Translations under genes and position numbers: made by a program | Shown: one piece after another, positions 39,756 to 52,600 of the stretch | Numbering within the stretch: the first letter of the stretch is position 1 | Layout: every line of letters starts with the position of its first letter | The notes under the pieces: generated by a model | Seen by the model: the letters and a program-made list of their open reading frames with translations, nothing else | What the model was told of the DNA's origin: nothing | Database searches by the model: none | NCBI GenBank assembly: GCA_949152475.1 | Contig: OX424566.1 | Span: 13,725,177-13,789,176, forward strand | Source: Terebella lapidaria | Lineage: Eukaryota > Annelida > Polychaeta > Terebellida > Terebellidae | Length of the DNA: 64,000 bases | Reading direction: 5' to 3'

Positions 39756-42266
39756 CTACTGGTTTTCCGACACCTCGTCTGTCAAACTGTTCCGCTCACC
39801 AATCTCCTCGATTAGTCGACTCAAGCGCTCCTCCTTGGTCCGAGGTGGCGGCCGATCTGGACACTGGTACTTCCGATGACCCGGCTTCCCACAGTACCAA
39901 CAGTCATCTGGTCCCGGCCTAGCGCTTGGTCCCTTGTTCTCAGCAGTGGCGGCCCTCGGCTTGATGGATAGCACCTGCTCACACAGCTCGATTAGTCGAT
40001 CCAGCTTCCTGTCTTGGCTCTCAAAGAGCCCCTTGAAGTAGGGAAGTCTGGGTAGACCCGCTACGTTCGGCTGGTTGCTCTGCTGCCCACTGGTGGTAAT
40101 CTCGCCTCCCTGCTGGTTCTTTAATAGCTGTAGGACCCGTCCTAGAGCTGGCTCGGAGTCCTCCGACTCTATGGACATCACCGGCTTCCCAGGCTTGGGT
40201 TTGACACATTCGTACTGGGTCACGAACGCTATGGCCTCCTCCATGGTCTTCATCTTCCTCATGAGCGCCATCACCTTCATGTCCCCATCTGGATGGCCCT
40301 TCCAGAAGTGGTCTAAGGCGATAGCCTCCTGAGCTGCGGAGTTCAGATCCGGATAACCACGGCCGGCCAGTCGCTGCAACTCATAGCCGTACTGCTGGGG
40401 TGTCTCTGCCTTCCTGCGGGTTCTCTGTCCCAAGGTCGCCTTGTAGGACTCCTCCTGACAGTCAGGGTCGAATCGTAGGGTCAGCTTGTCGGTCAGAACG
40501 TCGATGTCCCTCCGGTCTGCAGGACTCAGGCTGGTCAGCATTCGTCGCGCCTCTCCTGTCAAGCTCCCGGCTAAGTAGACGCCCTGTTCCCGCTTGCTCC
40601 ATCCGTTGACCTCTGCGATGACGTCAAAGTGGGCCCGGTACACCGGCCACTCTATGGAAGTCCCATCGAACTTGTCAGGGGTCAGCATCTTCCGGTTCCT
40701 TCTGCCGTTCTGATTCCAGGCTGTGCTGTCCTCGGACGACGAGTCCTCCTGCCTCCGTCTCGGCCTAGGGCTTCGTCGGTGCAGCGGCGGTCCCCGCTTC
40801 GGTGGTCTCCTCCCCCGTCCTGGGTAACCATGGCTGCTCTCGGTCCCTCCATCAGATGAAGGCCCCTCATCGCCCGATGATGAGAAAGGGTGCTGTCTCC
40901 GGCCTCCCTGGGTGACTGAAATAGAAGCTGGATTTCTCCAGGAGGCTGGCTGTCTCGGTTGTCGACTGGGTGAAGACCTCTCTCTTCCGCGAACGCTGTC
41001 TTCCGCGAACCTTCCGCGAACGGACTCCTCCGCCATCAGCTCCCGAAGAAGTTCTTCCGCGAACAGGCCTCTTCCGCGAACGCCGTCTTCCGCGAGTCTT
41101 CCGCGAACGGGCTCGTCCGTCAAGATGTCTCGGAGACGTCCCTCCACAAAAGATGTACGTCCGCGAACGCCATCTTCCGCGAGTCTTCCGCGAACCGGCT
41201 CATCCGCGAATGGTCTTCCCCGTCTATTCTGAAAAACTGGAAAGGAAGATTGGTCGCCTGGATCACTCCTTTCGTCGAGCCGCCGTCTGGGTGAAGACTC
41301 CTCTCTTCCGCGAACACTCTCTTCCGCGAGTCGTCCTCGTCCGCGAACGTGGTCGTCCGCGAAGGGCCCTCCCCGGTCACAAGCGTCCTCGTCACCAAAG
41401 ACTCCCCCTCGCCCACGAGCCCGTTCATCCACGAAGGATCCCCGGCTGCAAGCGTCCCTGTCGCCGAAGAATGCCTCTCGTCCGCGAATGTTCTCTTCCG
41501 CGAAAAGTCCTCTCCCTCTCGAGCTGCTCTCTTGGGTCGGAGCCCAAGTAACCCGTCCTCCAGTCACTCCCGTTTGTCGACTCGTCACACCAGACCGCTG
41601 CCCTGTTGCACCAGACTGCTGCTGGGACTGGTCCCAAAGCCGTCTCAATGCTGCATTCTCTGGAGGTGCCACACTTGGACTCTGCTCCGGTAGCTGTAGC
41701 CGATCCCTCCTCGCCCAGATTTCGCCGTCCTCCCCGTCCAGATTGACGTACTCCGGTCCCATCACTCGTCGGAACTCGGGGCCCCTCCTAACGCTCTCAA
41801 GGTAGGTTGACCTCTCCCTGTCTCGATCGTGCTGCCACCCAGAGTCGTGTCTGAAAAGAAAACGGTTGTCGGGTGTCTGGCTCCGGGGTCTCTGTTGACT
41901 AGTCGACTGGCCCATGGAAGGTCTCGACCTCCCTGGTTGCTCCTCACTCGTCGAAACGTCCCGTCTACCCCTGGCTGTGAAGCTGCTCTTCCGCGAACGG
42001 TCGTCTTCCGCGAACGTTGTCTTCCGCGAACGGTCGTCGGCCTCTTCCGCCAAGGTCGTCTTCCGCGAACGGTGGTCGTCCGCGAACGTCTTCCGCGAAC
42101 GGTTGTCTTCCGCGAACGTCCCCCGCGAACGGTCGTCTTCCCCTCCCGCAAAGGTCGGCTTCCGCGAACCGCTGTCTTCCTCGTCCGCAAGTGAGGCCGT
42201 CCGCGAAGAGTCTTCCTCTTCACCTCCTGTCTTCCCTGGGGCAGTTTCGTCGTTTTCGCCGGACAT
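39756..42266 (-). CDS. Gypsy gag polyprotein
   Basis: About 836 residues from the ATG at 42266 (MSGENDETAPGK), the first ATG after the primer site; the open frame extends further up into the LTR. The N-terminal half is low-complexity, charged and repetitive (FAEDDRSRKTT-type units) and is encoded by TTCGCGGAAG repeats. The C-terminal third has the retrotransposon gag/capsid fold signature (PDKFDGTSIEWPVYRAHFDV, GEARRMLTSL, KLTLRFDP) and ends with one CCHC zinc knuckle (CWYCGKPGHRKYQC). It forms the particle shell and binds the RNA. It lies immediately before pol. How pol is translated relative to gag is not evident; the family often uses frameshifting or a shared frame. Confidence 0.9.
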   Translation of the reverse strand: MSGENDETAPGKTGGEEEDSSRTASLADEEDSGSRKPTFAGGEDDRSRGTFAEDNRSRKTFADDHRSRKTTLAEEADDRSRKTTFAEDDRSRKSSFTARGRRDVSTSEEQPGRSRPSMGQSTSQQRPRSQTPDNRFLFRHDSGWQHDRDRERSTYLESVRRGPEFRRVMGPEYVNLDGEDGEIWARRDRLQLPEQSPSVAPPENAALRRLWDQSQQQSGATGQRSGVTSRQTGVTGGRVTWAPTQESSSRGRGLFAEENIRGREAFFGDRDACSRGSFVDERARGRGGVFGDEDACDRGGPFADDHVRGRGRLAEESVRGREESSPRRRLDERSDPGDQSSFPVFQNRRGRPFADEPVRGRLAEDGVRGRTSFVEGRLRDILTDEPVRGRLAEDGVRGRGLFAEELLRELMAEESVRGRFAEDSVRGRERSSPSRQPRQPASWRNPASISVTQGGRRQHPFSSSGDEGPSSDGGTESSHGYPGRGRRPPKRGPPLHRRSPRPRRRQEDSSSEDSTAWNQNGRRNRKMLTPDKFDGTSIEWPVYRAHFDVIAEVNGWSKREQGVYLAGSLTGEARRMLTSLSPADRRDIDVLTDKLTLRFDPDCQEESYKATLGQRTRRKAETPQQYGYELQRLAGRGYPDLNSAAQEAIALDHFWKGHPDGDMKVMALMRKMKTMEEAIAFVTQYECVKPKPGKPVMSIESEDSEPALGRVLQLLKNQQGGEITTSGQQSNQPNVAGLPRLPYFKGLFESQDRKLDRLIELCEQVLSIKPRAATAENKGPSARPGPDDCWYCGKPGHRKYQCPDRPPPRTKEERLSRLIEEIGERNSLTDEVSENQ

Positions 42267-42308
42267 GAGTGATGCTGAGGTTCGTTCCCTGGCAGTAGAC
42301 CCTCGGGG

Positions 42309-42326
42309 ATCCTGGTCACGGCACCA
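42309..42326 (-). promoter_or_regulatory. Primer-binding site complementary to tRNA-His
   Basis: In element direction TGGTGCCGTGACCAGGAT lies 3 bases after the 5' LTR. It is the reverse complement of ATCCTGGTCACGGCACCA. That matches, from memory, the 3' end of insect-type tRNA-His (TGGTCACGGC plus ACCA). The position and the leading TGG are as expected for an LTR element. Confidence 0.75.
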
Positions 42327-42329
42327 AGT

Positions 42330-43224
42330 TGTGACGTTTGGTAATGACTTGTTTTCGGTGTGGCCCAAAAAACCTGGTTTCTCTGATCGTATAGACTTTA
42401 TGTAACTCCCGCTCGTTGTGATTCGAGAGCCGTCACTAAATTGGTGTCCCCCAACGCTGGTGTATCATCACTCTGTAGCTTACCGGCTTCACTTAGGCAA
42501 GAAGCAACTCAGATGTAAATAAATTGAAGATTTATATACATCAAATCAACTTACAATTGTATGGCTGGTCACCCACGTGACGTACAAATATGAAGTTCAG
42601 ACATGGAGCACTGTATGATCACATTTCAAAAATAAATAGTGCACGAGGGCACAACTAAAAAGAGTTCTTAGCCGGCGGCGTCTCTCTGTCCCGTCCCGTT
42701 GAAGTTTCCCGTCCCGTTTAGTCGAATGGTTTCTCCAGGTAGTCGGTCTAATCCCGGTTGACTCTAAGGCCCTGAAGAAGGAGTCGTCCGCACGGAGTTC
42801 GTCGAGTCCCTTGGCTGTGGCGGTGACGATCTCCCCACGGTCGATGTCGCTGTTGCAGTGCTCTCAGAGCGGCCGTCCGCTCTCCCTTATATAGCCAGGG
42901 TGGCTGCGCGCGCATCTTCGTCCGCGAACGTATCTTCCGCACTCTTCTCCACGTGGTGAAGACTGCGTCCGCGAACGGTTCTTCCGCGAAGGCTCCTCTT
43001 CCGCGAACGGTGCTTCCGCGACTGATGCTTCCGCTGACGATGCTTCCGCAATCGTGCTTCCGCGAACGGTTCTTCCGCGAACGATGCTTCCGCTGATGAT
43101 GCTTCCGCAATCGTGCTTCCGCGAACGGTTCTTCCGCGAACGGTGTCTTCGCAAGTGGACTTTGTAGATCACGTGACCGTTCCTAACGAACGTTTCAGCG
43201 CGGCAGTTGCATGGTTTTGTTACA
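42330..43224 (-). repeat. 5' LTR of the gypsy element
   Basis: 895 bp, matching the 3' LTR with about two differences. The TATATAA box lies at 42887-42893 and the TTCGCGGAAG motif cluster at about 42965-43145. It is followed (in element direction) by a 3-base spacer and the primer-binding site. Confidence 0.96.
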
Positions 43225-43329
43225 TATTCATTAACGCGCCTGAAAAGTTGATCTTACCACCTCCAGGTCATATAATCCACTAGCATATTTTAATCTATTT
43301 TACTCACTTTTGTGTTATTTAATAATGTT

Positions 43330-43412
43330 TTGTACACTTTTGTGTTGTTTAACTTGTGGTTTTATTGTTAAGCGCATCGAGAATTTTAATTTGTATGCGC
43401 TATATAAAAATA

Positions 43413-43445
<33 letters not shown>
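43330..43445 (+). mobile_element. CR1/L2-like retroelement 3' tail
   Basis: GTTAAGCGCATCGAGAATTT, TATGCGCTATATAAAAATAAAG and then an ATT run form the typical 3' end of an L2/CR1-type LINE or a SINE sharing that tail. There is no coding sequence. It lies between the gypsy element and the satellite. Confidence 0.65.
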
Positions 43446-43449
<4 letters not shown>

Positions 43450-43689
43450 GCCAATACACCTCCTTAGGCTGGCTTAGATACCCCGTCATCCCAACTTAGG
43501 CCTACTAGTCCACTATTTTTCACAATATCAGATGCACCCAAGAGTGTAGGATCATTAAATCTGCTTGTCTAGGCATGTATTAACGTATGTCTATATCCAT
43601 TTACGTGCTTGAAGTGCCGATCTTCCCACCTTTCAGGTCATACATACCAATGCCAATCCTTATGCCGGCTTACATATTGGTCACCTCCT

Positions 43690-46600
43690 TACGCATCCGT
43701 ATACGCATGGGTCACCTCCTGTCCTTAGGCCTCCTGAAGCATGGGTCACCTATCCACCTTAAGCCTCCTTAGGCATGGGTCACGTTCCCACCTTAGGCCT
43801 GCTTAGGCATGGGTCACGTCCCCACCTTAGGCCTCCTTAGGCATGGGTCACCTCCCCACCTTAGGCCTCCTTAGGCATGGGTCACCTCCCCACCTTAGGC
43901 CTCCTTAAGCATTGGTCACCCCCACCTTAGGCCTCCTTAGGCATGTGTCACCTCCCCTCCTTAGGCCTCCTTAGGCATGGGTCACCTCCCCACCTTAGGC
44001 CTCCTTAGGCATGGGTCACCTCCACGCCTTAGGCCTCCTTAGCCATGGGTCACCTCCCCACCTTAGGCCTCCTTAGGCATGGGTCACCTCCCCATCTTAG
44101 GCCTCCTTAGGCATGGGTCACCTCCCCACCTTAGGCCTCCTTAGGCATGGGTCACCTCCCCACCTTAGGCCTCCTTAAGCATTGGTCACCCCCACCTTAG
44201 GCCTCCTTAGGCATGTGTCACCTCCCCTCCTTAGGCCTCCTTAGGCATGGGTCACCTCCCCACCTTAGGCCTCCTTAGGCATGGGTCACCTCCATGCCTT
44301 AGGCCTCCTTAGGCATGGGTCACCTCCCCACCTTAGGCCTCCTTAGGCATGGGTCACCTCCCCACCTTATGCCTCCTTAGGCATGGGTCACCTCCCCACC
44401 TTAGGCCTCCTTAAGCATTGGTCACCCCCACCTTAGGCCTCCTTAGGCATGTGTCACCTCCCCTAATTAGGCCTCCTTAGGCATGTGTCACCTCCCCTCC
44501 TTAGGCCTCCTTAGGCATGGGTCACCTCCCCACCTTAGGCCTCCTTAGGCATGGGTCACCTCCCCACCTTAGGCCTCTTTAGGCATGGGTCACCTCCACG
44601 CCTTAGGCCTCCTTAGGCATGGGTCACCTCCACGCCTTAGGCCTCCTTAGGCTCGGGTCACCTCCCCACCTTAGGCCTCCTTAGGCATGGGTCACGTCCC
44701 CACCTTAGGCCTCCTTAGGCATGTGTCACCTCCCCTCCTTAGGCCTCCTTAGTGATGGGTCACCTCCCCACCTGAGGCCTCCTTAGGCATGGGTCACCTC
44801 CCCTCCTTAGGCCTCCTTAGGCATGGGTCACCTCTCCACCTTAGGCCTCCTTAGGCATGGGTCACCTCCACGCCTTAGGCCTCCTTAGGCATGGGTCACC
44901 TCCCCACCTTAGGCCTCCTTAGGCATGGGTCACCTTCCCACCTTAGGCCTCCTTAGGCATGTGTCACCTCCCCTCCTTAGGCCTCCTTAGGCATGGGTCA
45001 CCTCCCCAACTTAGGCCTCCTTAGGCATGGGTCACCTCCCCACCTTAGGCCTCCTTAGGCATGGGTCACCTCCCCACCTTAGGCCTCCTTAAGCATTGGT
45101 CACCCCCACCTTAGGCCTCCTTAGGCATGTGTCACCTCCCCGCCTTAGGCCTCCTTAGGCATGGGTCACCTCCCCATATTAGGCCTCCTTAGGCATGGGT
45201 CACCTCCATGCCTTAGGCCTCCTTAGGCATGGGTCACCTCCCCACCTTAGGAATCCTTAGGCATGGGTCACCTCCCCACCTTAGGCCTCCTTAGGCATGG
45301 GTCACCTCCCCACCTTAGGCCTCCTTAAGCATTGGTCACCCCCACCTTAGGCCTCCTTAGGCATGTGTCGCCTCCCCTCCTTAGGCCTCCTTAGGCATGT
45401 GTCACCTCCCCTCCTTAGGCCTCCTTAGGCATGGGTCACCTCCCCACCTTAGGCCTCCTTAGGCATGGGTCACCTCCCCACCTTAGGCCTCCTTAGGCAT
45501 GGGTCACCTCCCCACCTTAGGCCTTCTTAGGCATGGGTCACCTCCACGCCTTAGGCCTCCTTAGGCATGGGTCACCTCCACGCCTTAGGCCTCCTTAGGC
45601 TTGGGTCACCTCCCCACCTTAGGCCTCCTTAGGCATGGGTCACCTCCCCTCCTTGGGCCTCCTTAGGCATGGGTCACCTCCCTACCATAGGCCTCCTTAG
45701 GCATGGGTCACCTCCACGCCTTAGGCCTCCTTAGGCATGGGTCACCTCCCCACCTTAGGCCTCCTTAGGCATGAGTCACCTCCCCACCTTAGGCCTCCTT
45801 AGGCATGGGTCACCTCCCCACCTTAGGCCTTCTTAAGCATTGGTCACCCCCACCTTAGGTGACCTCCCCGCCTTAGGCCTCCTTAGGCATGGGTGACCTC
45901 CCCACCTTAGGCCTCCTTAGGCATGGGTCACCTCCATGCCTTAGGCCTCCTTAGGCATGGGTCACCTCCCCACCTTAGGCCTCCTTAGGCATGGGTCACC
46001 TCCCCACCTTAGGCCTCCTTAGGCATGGGTCACCTCCCCACCTTAGGCCTCCTTAAGCATTGGTCACCCCCACCTTAGGCCTCCTTAGGCATGTGTCACC
46101 TCCTCTCCTTGGGCCTCCTTAGGCATGTGTCACCTCCCCTCCTTAGGCCTCCTTAGGCATGGGTCACCTCCCCACCTTAGGCCTCCTTAGGCATGGGTCA
46201 CCTCCCCACCTTAGGCCTCCTTAGGCATGGGTCACCTCCCCAACTTAGGCCTCCTTAGGCATGGGTCACCTCCACGCCTTTGGCCTCCTTAGGCATGGGT
46301 CACCTCCACGCCTTAGGCCTCCTTAGACTTGGGTCACCTCCCCACCTTAGGCCTCCTTAGGCATGGGTCACGTCCCCACCTTAGGCCTCCTTAGGCATGG
46401 GTCACCTCCCCACCTTAGGCCTCCTTAGGCATGGGTCACCTCCCCACCTTAGGCCTCCTTAAGCATTGGTCACCCCCACCTTAGGCCTCCTTAGGCATGT
46501 GTCACCTCCCCTCCTTAGGCCTCCTTAGTCATGGGTCACCTCCCCACCTTAGGCCTCCTTAGGCATGGGTCACCTCCCCTCCTTAGGCCTCCTTAGGCAT

Positions 46601-49600
46601 GGGTCACCTCCCCACCTTAGGCCTCCTTAAGCATTGGTCACCCCCACCTTAGGCCTCCTTAGGCATGTGTCACCTCCCCTCCTTAGGCCTCCTTAGTCAT
46701 GGGTCACCTCCCCACCTTAGGCCTCCTTAGGCATGGGTCACCTCCACGCCTTAGGCCTCCTTAGCCATGGGTCACCTCCCCACCTTAGGCCTCCTTAGGC
46801 ATGGGTCACCTCCCAACCTTAGGCCTCCTTAGGCATGGGTCACCTCCCCACCTTAGGCCTCCTTAGGCATGGGTCACCTCCCCTCCTTAGGCCTCCTTAA
46901 GCATTGGTCACCCCCACCTTAGGCCTCCTTAGGCATGTGTCAGCTCCCCTCCTTAGGCCTCCTTAGGCATGGGTCACCTCCCCACCTTAGGCCTCCTTAG
47001 GCATGGGTCACCTCCACGCCTTAGGCCTCCTTAGGCATGGGTCACCTCCCCACCTTATGCCTCCTTGGGTATGGGTCACCTCCCCACCTTAGGCCTCCTT
47101 AAGCATTGGTCACCCCCACCTTAGGCCTCCTTAGGCATGTGTCACCTCCCCTCCTTAGGCCTCCTTAGGCATGGGTCACCTCCCCACCTTAGGCCTCCTT
47201 AGGCATGGGTCACCTCCCCACCTTAGGCCTCCTTAGGCATGGGTCACCTCCACGCCTTAGGCCTCCTTAGGCATGGGTCACCTCCCCACCTTAGGCCTCC
47301 TTAGGCTTGGGTCACCTCCCCACCTTAGGCCTCCTTAGGCTTGGGTCACCTCCCCACCTTAGGCCTCCTTAGGCATGGGTCACCTCCCCACCTTAGGCCT
47401 CCTTAGGCATGGGTCACCTCCCCACCTTGGGCCTCCTTAGGCATGGGTCACCTCCCCACCTTAGGCCTCGTTAGGCATGTGTCACCTCCCCTCCTTAGGC
47501 CTCCTTAGGCATGTGTCACCTCCCCTCCTTAGGCCTCTTTAGGCATGGGTCACCTCCCCAACTTAGGCCTCCTTAGGCATGGGTCACCTCCCCACCTTAG
47601 GCCTCCTTAGGCATGGGTCACCTCCCCACCTTAGGCCCCCTAAGCATTGGTCACCCCCACCTTAGGCCTCCTTAGGCATGTGTCACCTCCCCGCCTTAGG
47701 CCTCCTTAGGCATGGGTCACCTCCCCATATTAGGCCTCCTTAGGCATGGGTCACCTCCATGCCTTAGGCCTCCTTAGGCATGGGTCACCTCCCCACCTTA
47801 GGCCTCCTTAGGCATGGGTCACCTCCCCACCTTAGGCCTCCTTAGGCATGGGTCACCTCCCCACCTTAGGCCTCCTTAAGCATTGGTCACCCCCACCTTA
47901 GGCCTCCTTAGGCATGTGTCGCCTCCCCTCCTTAGGCCTCCTTAGGCATGTATCACCTCCCCTCCTTAGGCCTCCTTAGGCATGGGTCACCTCCCCACCT
48001 TAGGCCTCCTTAGGCATGGGTCACCTTCCCACCTTAGGCCTCCTTAGGCATGGGTCACCTCCCCACCTTAGGCCTCCTTAGGCATGGGTCACCTCCACGC
48101 CTTAGGCCTCCTTAGGCATGGGTCACCTCCACGCCTTAGGCCTCCTTAGGCTTGGGTCACCTCCCCACCTTAGGCCTCTTTAGGCATGGGTCACCTCCCC
48201 TCCTTATGCCTCCTTAGGCATGGGTCACCTCCCTACCATAGGCCTCCTTAGGCATGGGTCACCTCCACGCCTTAGGCCTCCTTAGGCATGGGTCACCTCC
48301 CCACTTTAGGCCTCCTTAGGCATGAGTCACCTCCCCACCTTAGGCCTCCTTAGGCATGGGTCACCTCCCCACCTTAGGCCTCCTTAAGCATTGGTCACCC
48401 CCACCTTAGGTGACCTCCCCGCCTTAGGCCTCCTTAGGCATGGGTGACCTCCCCACCTTAGGCCTCCTTAGGCATGGGTCACCTCCATGCCTTAAGCCTC
48501 CTTAGGCATGGGTCACCTCCCCACCTTAGGCCTCCTTAGGCATGGGTCACCTCCCCACCTTATGCCTCCTTAGACATGGGTCACCTCCCCACCTTAGGCC
48601 TCCTTAAGCATTGGTCACCCCCACCTTAGGCCTCCTTAGGCATGTGTCACCTCCCATCCTTGGGCCTCCTTAGGCATGTGTCACCTCCCCTCCTTAGGCC
48701 TCCTTAGGCATGGGTCACCTCCCCACCTTAGGCCTCCTTAGGCATGGGTCACCTCCCCACCTTAGGCCTCCTTAGGCATGGGTCACCTCCCCACCTTAGG
48801 CCTCCTTAGGCATGTGTCACCTCCACGCCTTTGGCCTCCTTAGGCATGGGTCACCTCCACGCCTTAGGCCTCTTTAGGCTTGGGTCACCTCCCCACCTTA
48901 GGCCTCCTTAGGCATGGGTCACGTCCCCACTTTAGGCCTCCTTAGGCATGGGTCACCTCCCCACCTTAGGCCTCCTTAGGCATGGGTCACCTCCCCACCT
49001 TAGGCCTCCTTAAGCATTGGTCACCCCCACCTTAGGCCTCCTTAGGCATGTGTCACCTCCCCTCCTTAGGCCTCCTTAGGCATGGGTCACCTCCCCACCT
49101 TAGGCCTCCTTAGGCATGGGTCACCTCCACGCCTTAGGCCTCCTTAGCCATGGGTCACCTCCCCACCTTAGGCCTCCTTAGGCATGGGTCACCTCCCCAC
49201 CTTAGGCCTCCTTAGGCATGGGTCACCTCCCCACCTTAGGCCTCCTTAGGCATGGGTCACCTCCCCACCTTAGGCCTCCTTAAGCATTGGTCACCCCCAC
49301 CTTAGGCCTCCTTAGGCATGTGTCACCTCCCCTCCTTAGGCCTCCTTAGGCATGGGTCACCTCCCCACCTTAGGCCTCCTTAGGCATGGGTCACCTCCAC
49401 GCCTTAGGCCTCCTTAGGCATGGGTCACCTCCCCACCTTATGCCTCCTTGGGTATGGGTCACCTCCCCACCTTAGGCCTCCTTAAGCATTGGTCACCCCC
49501 ACCTTAGGCCTCCTTAGGCATGTGTCACCTCCCCTCCTTAGGCCTCCTTAGGCATGGGTCACCTCCCCACCTTAGGCCTCCTTAGGCATGGGTCACCTCC

Positions 49601-52600
49601 CCACCTTAGGCCTCCTTAGGCATGGGTCACCTCCCCACCTTAGGCCTCCTTAGGCATGGGTCACCTCCACGCCTTAGGCCTCCTTAGGCATGGGTCACCT
49701 CCCCACCTTAGGCCTCCTTAGGCTTGGGTCACCTCCCCACCTTAGGCCTCCTTAGGCATGGGTCACGTCCCCACCTTAGGCCTCCTTAGGCATGGGTCAC
49801 CTCCCCACCTTAGGCCTCCTTAGGCATGGGTCACCTCCCCACCTTGGGCCTCCTTAGGCATGGGTCACCTCCCCACCTTAGGCCTCGTTAGGCATGTGTC
49901 ACCTCCCCTCCTTAGGCCTCCTTAGGCATGTGTCACCTCCCCTCCTTAGGCCTCCTTAGGCATGGGTCACCTCCCCAACTTAGGCCTCCTTAGGCATGGG
50001 TCACCTCCCCACCTTAGGCCTCCTTAGGCATGGGTCCCCTCCCCACCTTAGGCCTCCTTAAGCATTGGTCACCCCCACCTTAGGCCTCCTTAGGCATGTA
50101 TCACCTCCCCGCCTTAGGCCTCCTTAGGCATGGGTCACCTCCCCATATTAGGCCTCCTTAGGCATGGGTCACCTCCATGCCTTAGGCCTCCTTAGGCATG
50201 GGTCACCTCCCCACCTTAGGCCTCCTTAGGCATGGGTCACCTCCCCACCTTAGGCCTCCTTAGGCATGGGTCACCTCCCCACCTTAGGCCTCCTTAAGCA
50301 TTGGTCACCCCCACCTTAGGCCTCCTTAGGCATGTGTCGCCTCCCCTCCTTAGGCCTCCTTAGGCATGTATCACCTCCCCTCCTTAGGCCTCCTTAGGCA
50401 TGGGTCACCTCCCCACCTTAGGCCTCCTTAGGCATGGGTCACCCTCCCACCTTAGGCCTCCTTAGGCATGGGTCACCTCCCCACCTTAGGCCTCCTTAGG
50501 CATGGGTCACCTCCACGCCTTAGGCCTCCTTAGGCATGGGTCACCTCCACGCCTTAGGCCTCCTTAGGCTTGGGTCACCTCCCCACCTTAGGCCTCTTTA
50601 GGCATGGGTCACCTCCCCTCCTTAGGCCTCCTTAGGCATGGGTCACCTCCCTACCATAGGCCTCCTTAGGCATGGGTCACCTCCACGCTTTAGGCCTCCT
50701 TAGGCATGGGTCACCTCCCCACTTTAGGCCTCCTTAGGCATGAGTCACCTCCCCACCTTAGGCCTCCTTAGGCATGGGTCACCTCCCCACCTTAGGCCTC
50801 CTTAAGCATTGGTCACCCCCACCTTAGGTGACCTCCCCGCCTTAGGCCTCCTTAGGCATGGGTGACCTCCCCACCTTAGGCCTCCTTAAGCATTGGTCAC
50901 CCCCACCTTAGGCCTCCTTAGGCATGTGTCACCCCCCCCCCCCCCGCCTTAGGCCTCCTTAGGCATGGGTCACCTCCCCACCTTAGGCCTCCTTAGGCAT
51001 GGGTCACCTCCATGCCTTAGGCCTCCTTAGGCATGGGTCACCTCCCCACCTTAGGCCTCCTTAGGCATGGGTCACCTCCCCACCTTATGCCTCCTTAGGC
51101 ATGGGTCACCTCCCCACCTTAGGCCTCCTTAAGCATTGGTCACCCCCACCTTAGGCCTCCTTAGGCATGTGTCACCTCCCCTAATTAGGCCTCCTTAGGC
51201 ATGTGTCACCTCCCCTCCTTAGGCCTCCTTAGGCATGGGTCACCTCCCCACCTTAGGCCTCCTTAGGCATGGGTCACCTCCCCACCTTAGGCCTCCTTAG
51301 GCATGGGTCACCTCCCCACCTTAGGCCTCCTTAGGCATGGGTCACCTCCACGCCTTAGGCCTCCTTAGGCATGGGTCACCTCCACGCTTTAGGCCTCCTT
51401 AGGCTTGGGTCACCTCCCCACCTTAGGCCTCTTTAGGCATGGGTCACGTTCCCACCTTAGGCCTCCTTAGGCATGTGTCACCTCCCCTCCTTAGGCCTCC
51501 TTAGTGATGGGTCACCTCCCCACCTTAGGCCTCCTTAGGCATGGGTCACCTCCCCTCCTTAGGCCTCCTTAGGCATGGGTCACCTCTCCACCTTAGGCCT
51601 CCTTAGGCATGGGTCACCTCCACGCCTTAGGCCTCCTTAGGCATGGGTCACCTCCCCACCTTAGGCCTCCTTAGGCATGGGTCACCTCCCCACCTTAGGC
51701 CTCCTTAGGCATGGGTCACCTCCCCACCTTAGGCCCCCTTAAGCATTGGTCACCCCCACCTTAGGCCTCCTTAGGCATGGGTCACCTCCCCACCTTAGGC
51801 CTCCTTAAGCATTGGTCACCCCCACCTTAGGACTCCTTAGGCATGGGTCACCTCCCCACCTTAGGCCTCCTTAGGCATGGGTCACCTCCCCACCTTAGGC
51901 CTCCTTAGGCATGTGTCACCTCCCCTGCTTAGGCCTCCTTAGGCATGGGTCACCTCCCCACCTTAAGCCTCCTTAGTCATGGGTCACCTCCCCTCCTTAG
52001 GCCTCCTTAGGCATGGGTCACCTCCCCACCTTAGGCCTCCTTAGGCATCGGTCACCTCCACGCCTTAGGCCTCCTTAGGCATGGGTCACCTACCCACCTT
52101 AGGCCTCCTTAGGCATGGGTCACCTCCCCACCTTAGGCCTCCTTAGGCATGGGTCACCTCCCCACCTTAGGCCTCCTTAAGCATTGGTCACCCCCACCTT
52201 AGGCCTCCTTAGGCATGTGTCACCTCCCCGCCTTAGGCCTCCTTAGGCATGGGTCACCTCCCCACCTTAGGCCTCCTTAGGCATGTGTCACCTCCCTTCC
52301 TTAGGCCTCCTTAGTCATGGGTCACCTCACCACCTTAAGCCTCCTTTGGCATGGGTCACCTCCCCTCCTTAGGCCTCCTTAGGCATGGGTCACCTCCCCA
52401 CTTTAGGCCTCCTTAAGCATTGGTCACCCCCACCTTAGGCCTCCTTAGGCATGTGTCACCTCCCCTCCTTAGGCCTCCTTAGGCATGGGTCACCTCCCCA
52501 CCTTAGCCTCCTTAGGCATGGGTCACCTCCACGCCTTAGGCCTCCTTAGCCATGGGTCACCTCCCCACCTTAGGCCTCCTTAGGCATGGGTCACCTCCCC

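Larger units (their letters stand above)
32362..43224 (-). mobile_element. Ty3/gypsy LTR retrotransposon, apparently whole and young
   Basis: A 10.9-kb element in minus orientation, bounded by two 895-bp LTRs that begin TGTAAC and end CGTCACA in element direction, with a 4-bp target duplication TATT. The order is 5' LTR (right), primer site, gag, pol (protease, RT, RNase H, integrase), a third ORF, polypurine-rich stretch, 3' LTR (left). The LTRs differ at only about two positions, so the insertion is very recent. The element looks whole. It is markedly richer in GC and CpG than the surrounding DNA. Pol domain order (integrase last) and the RT motif YLDD place it in Ty3/gypsy. The clade within that group was not resolved. 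It interrupts a repeat unit at the left side of the satellite. Confidence 0.96.
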
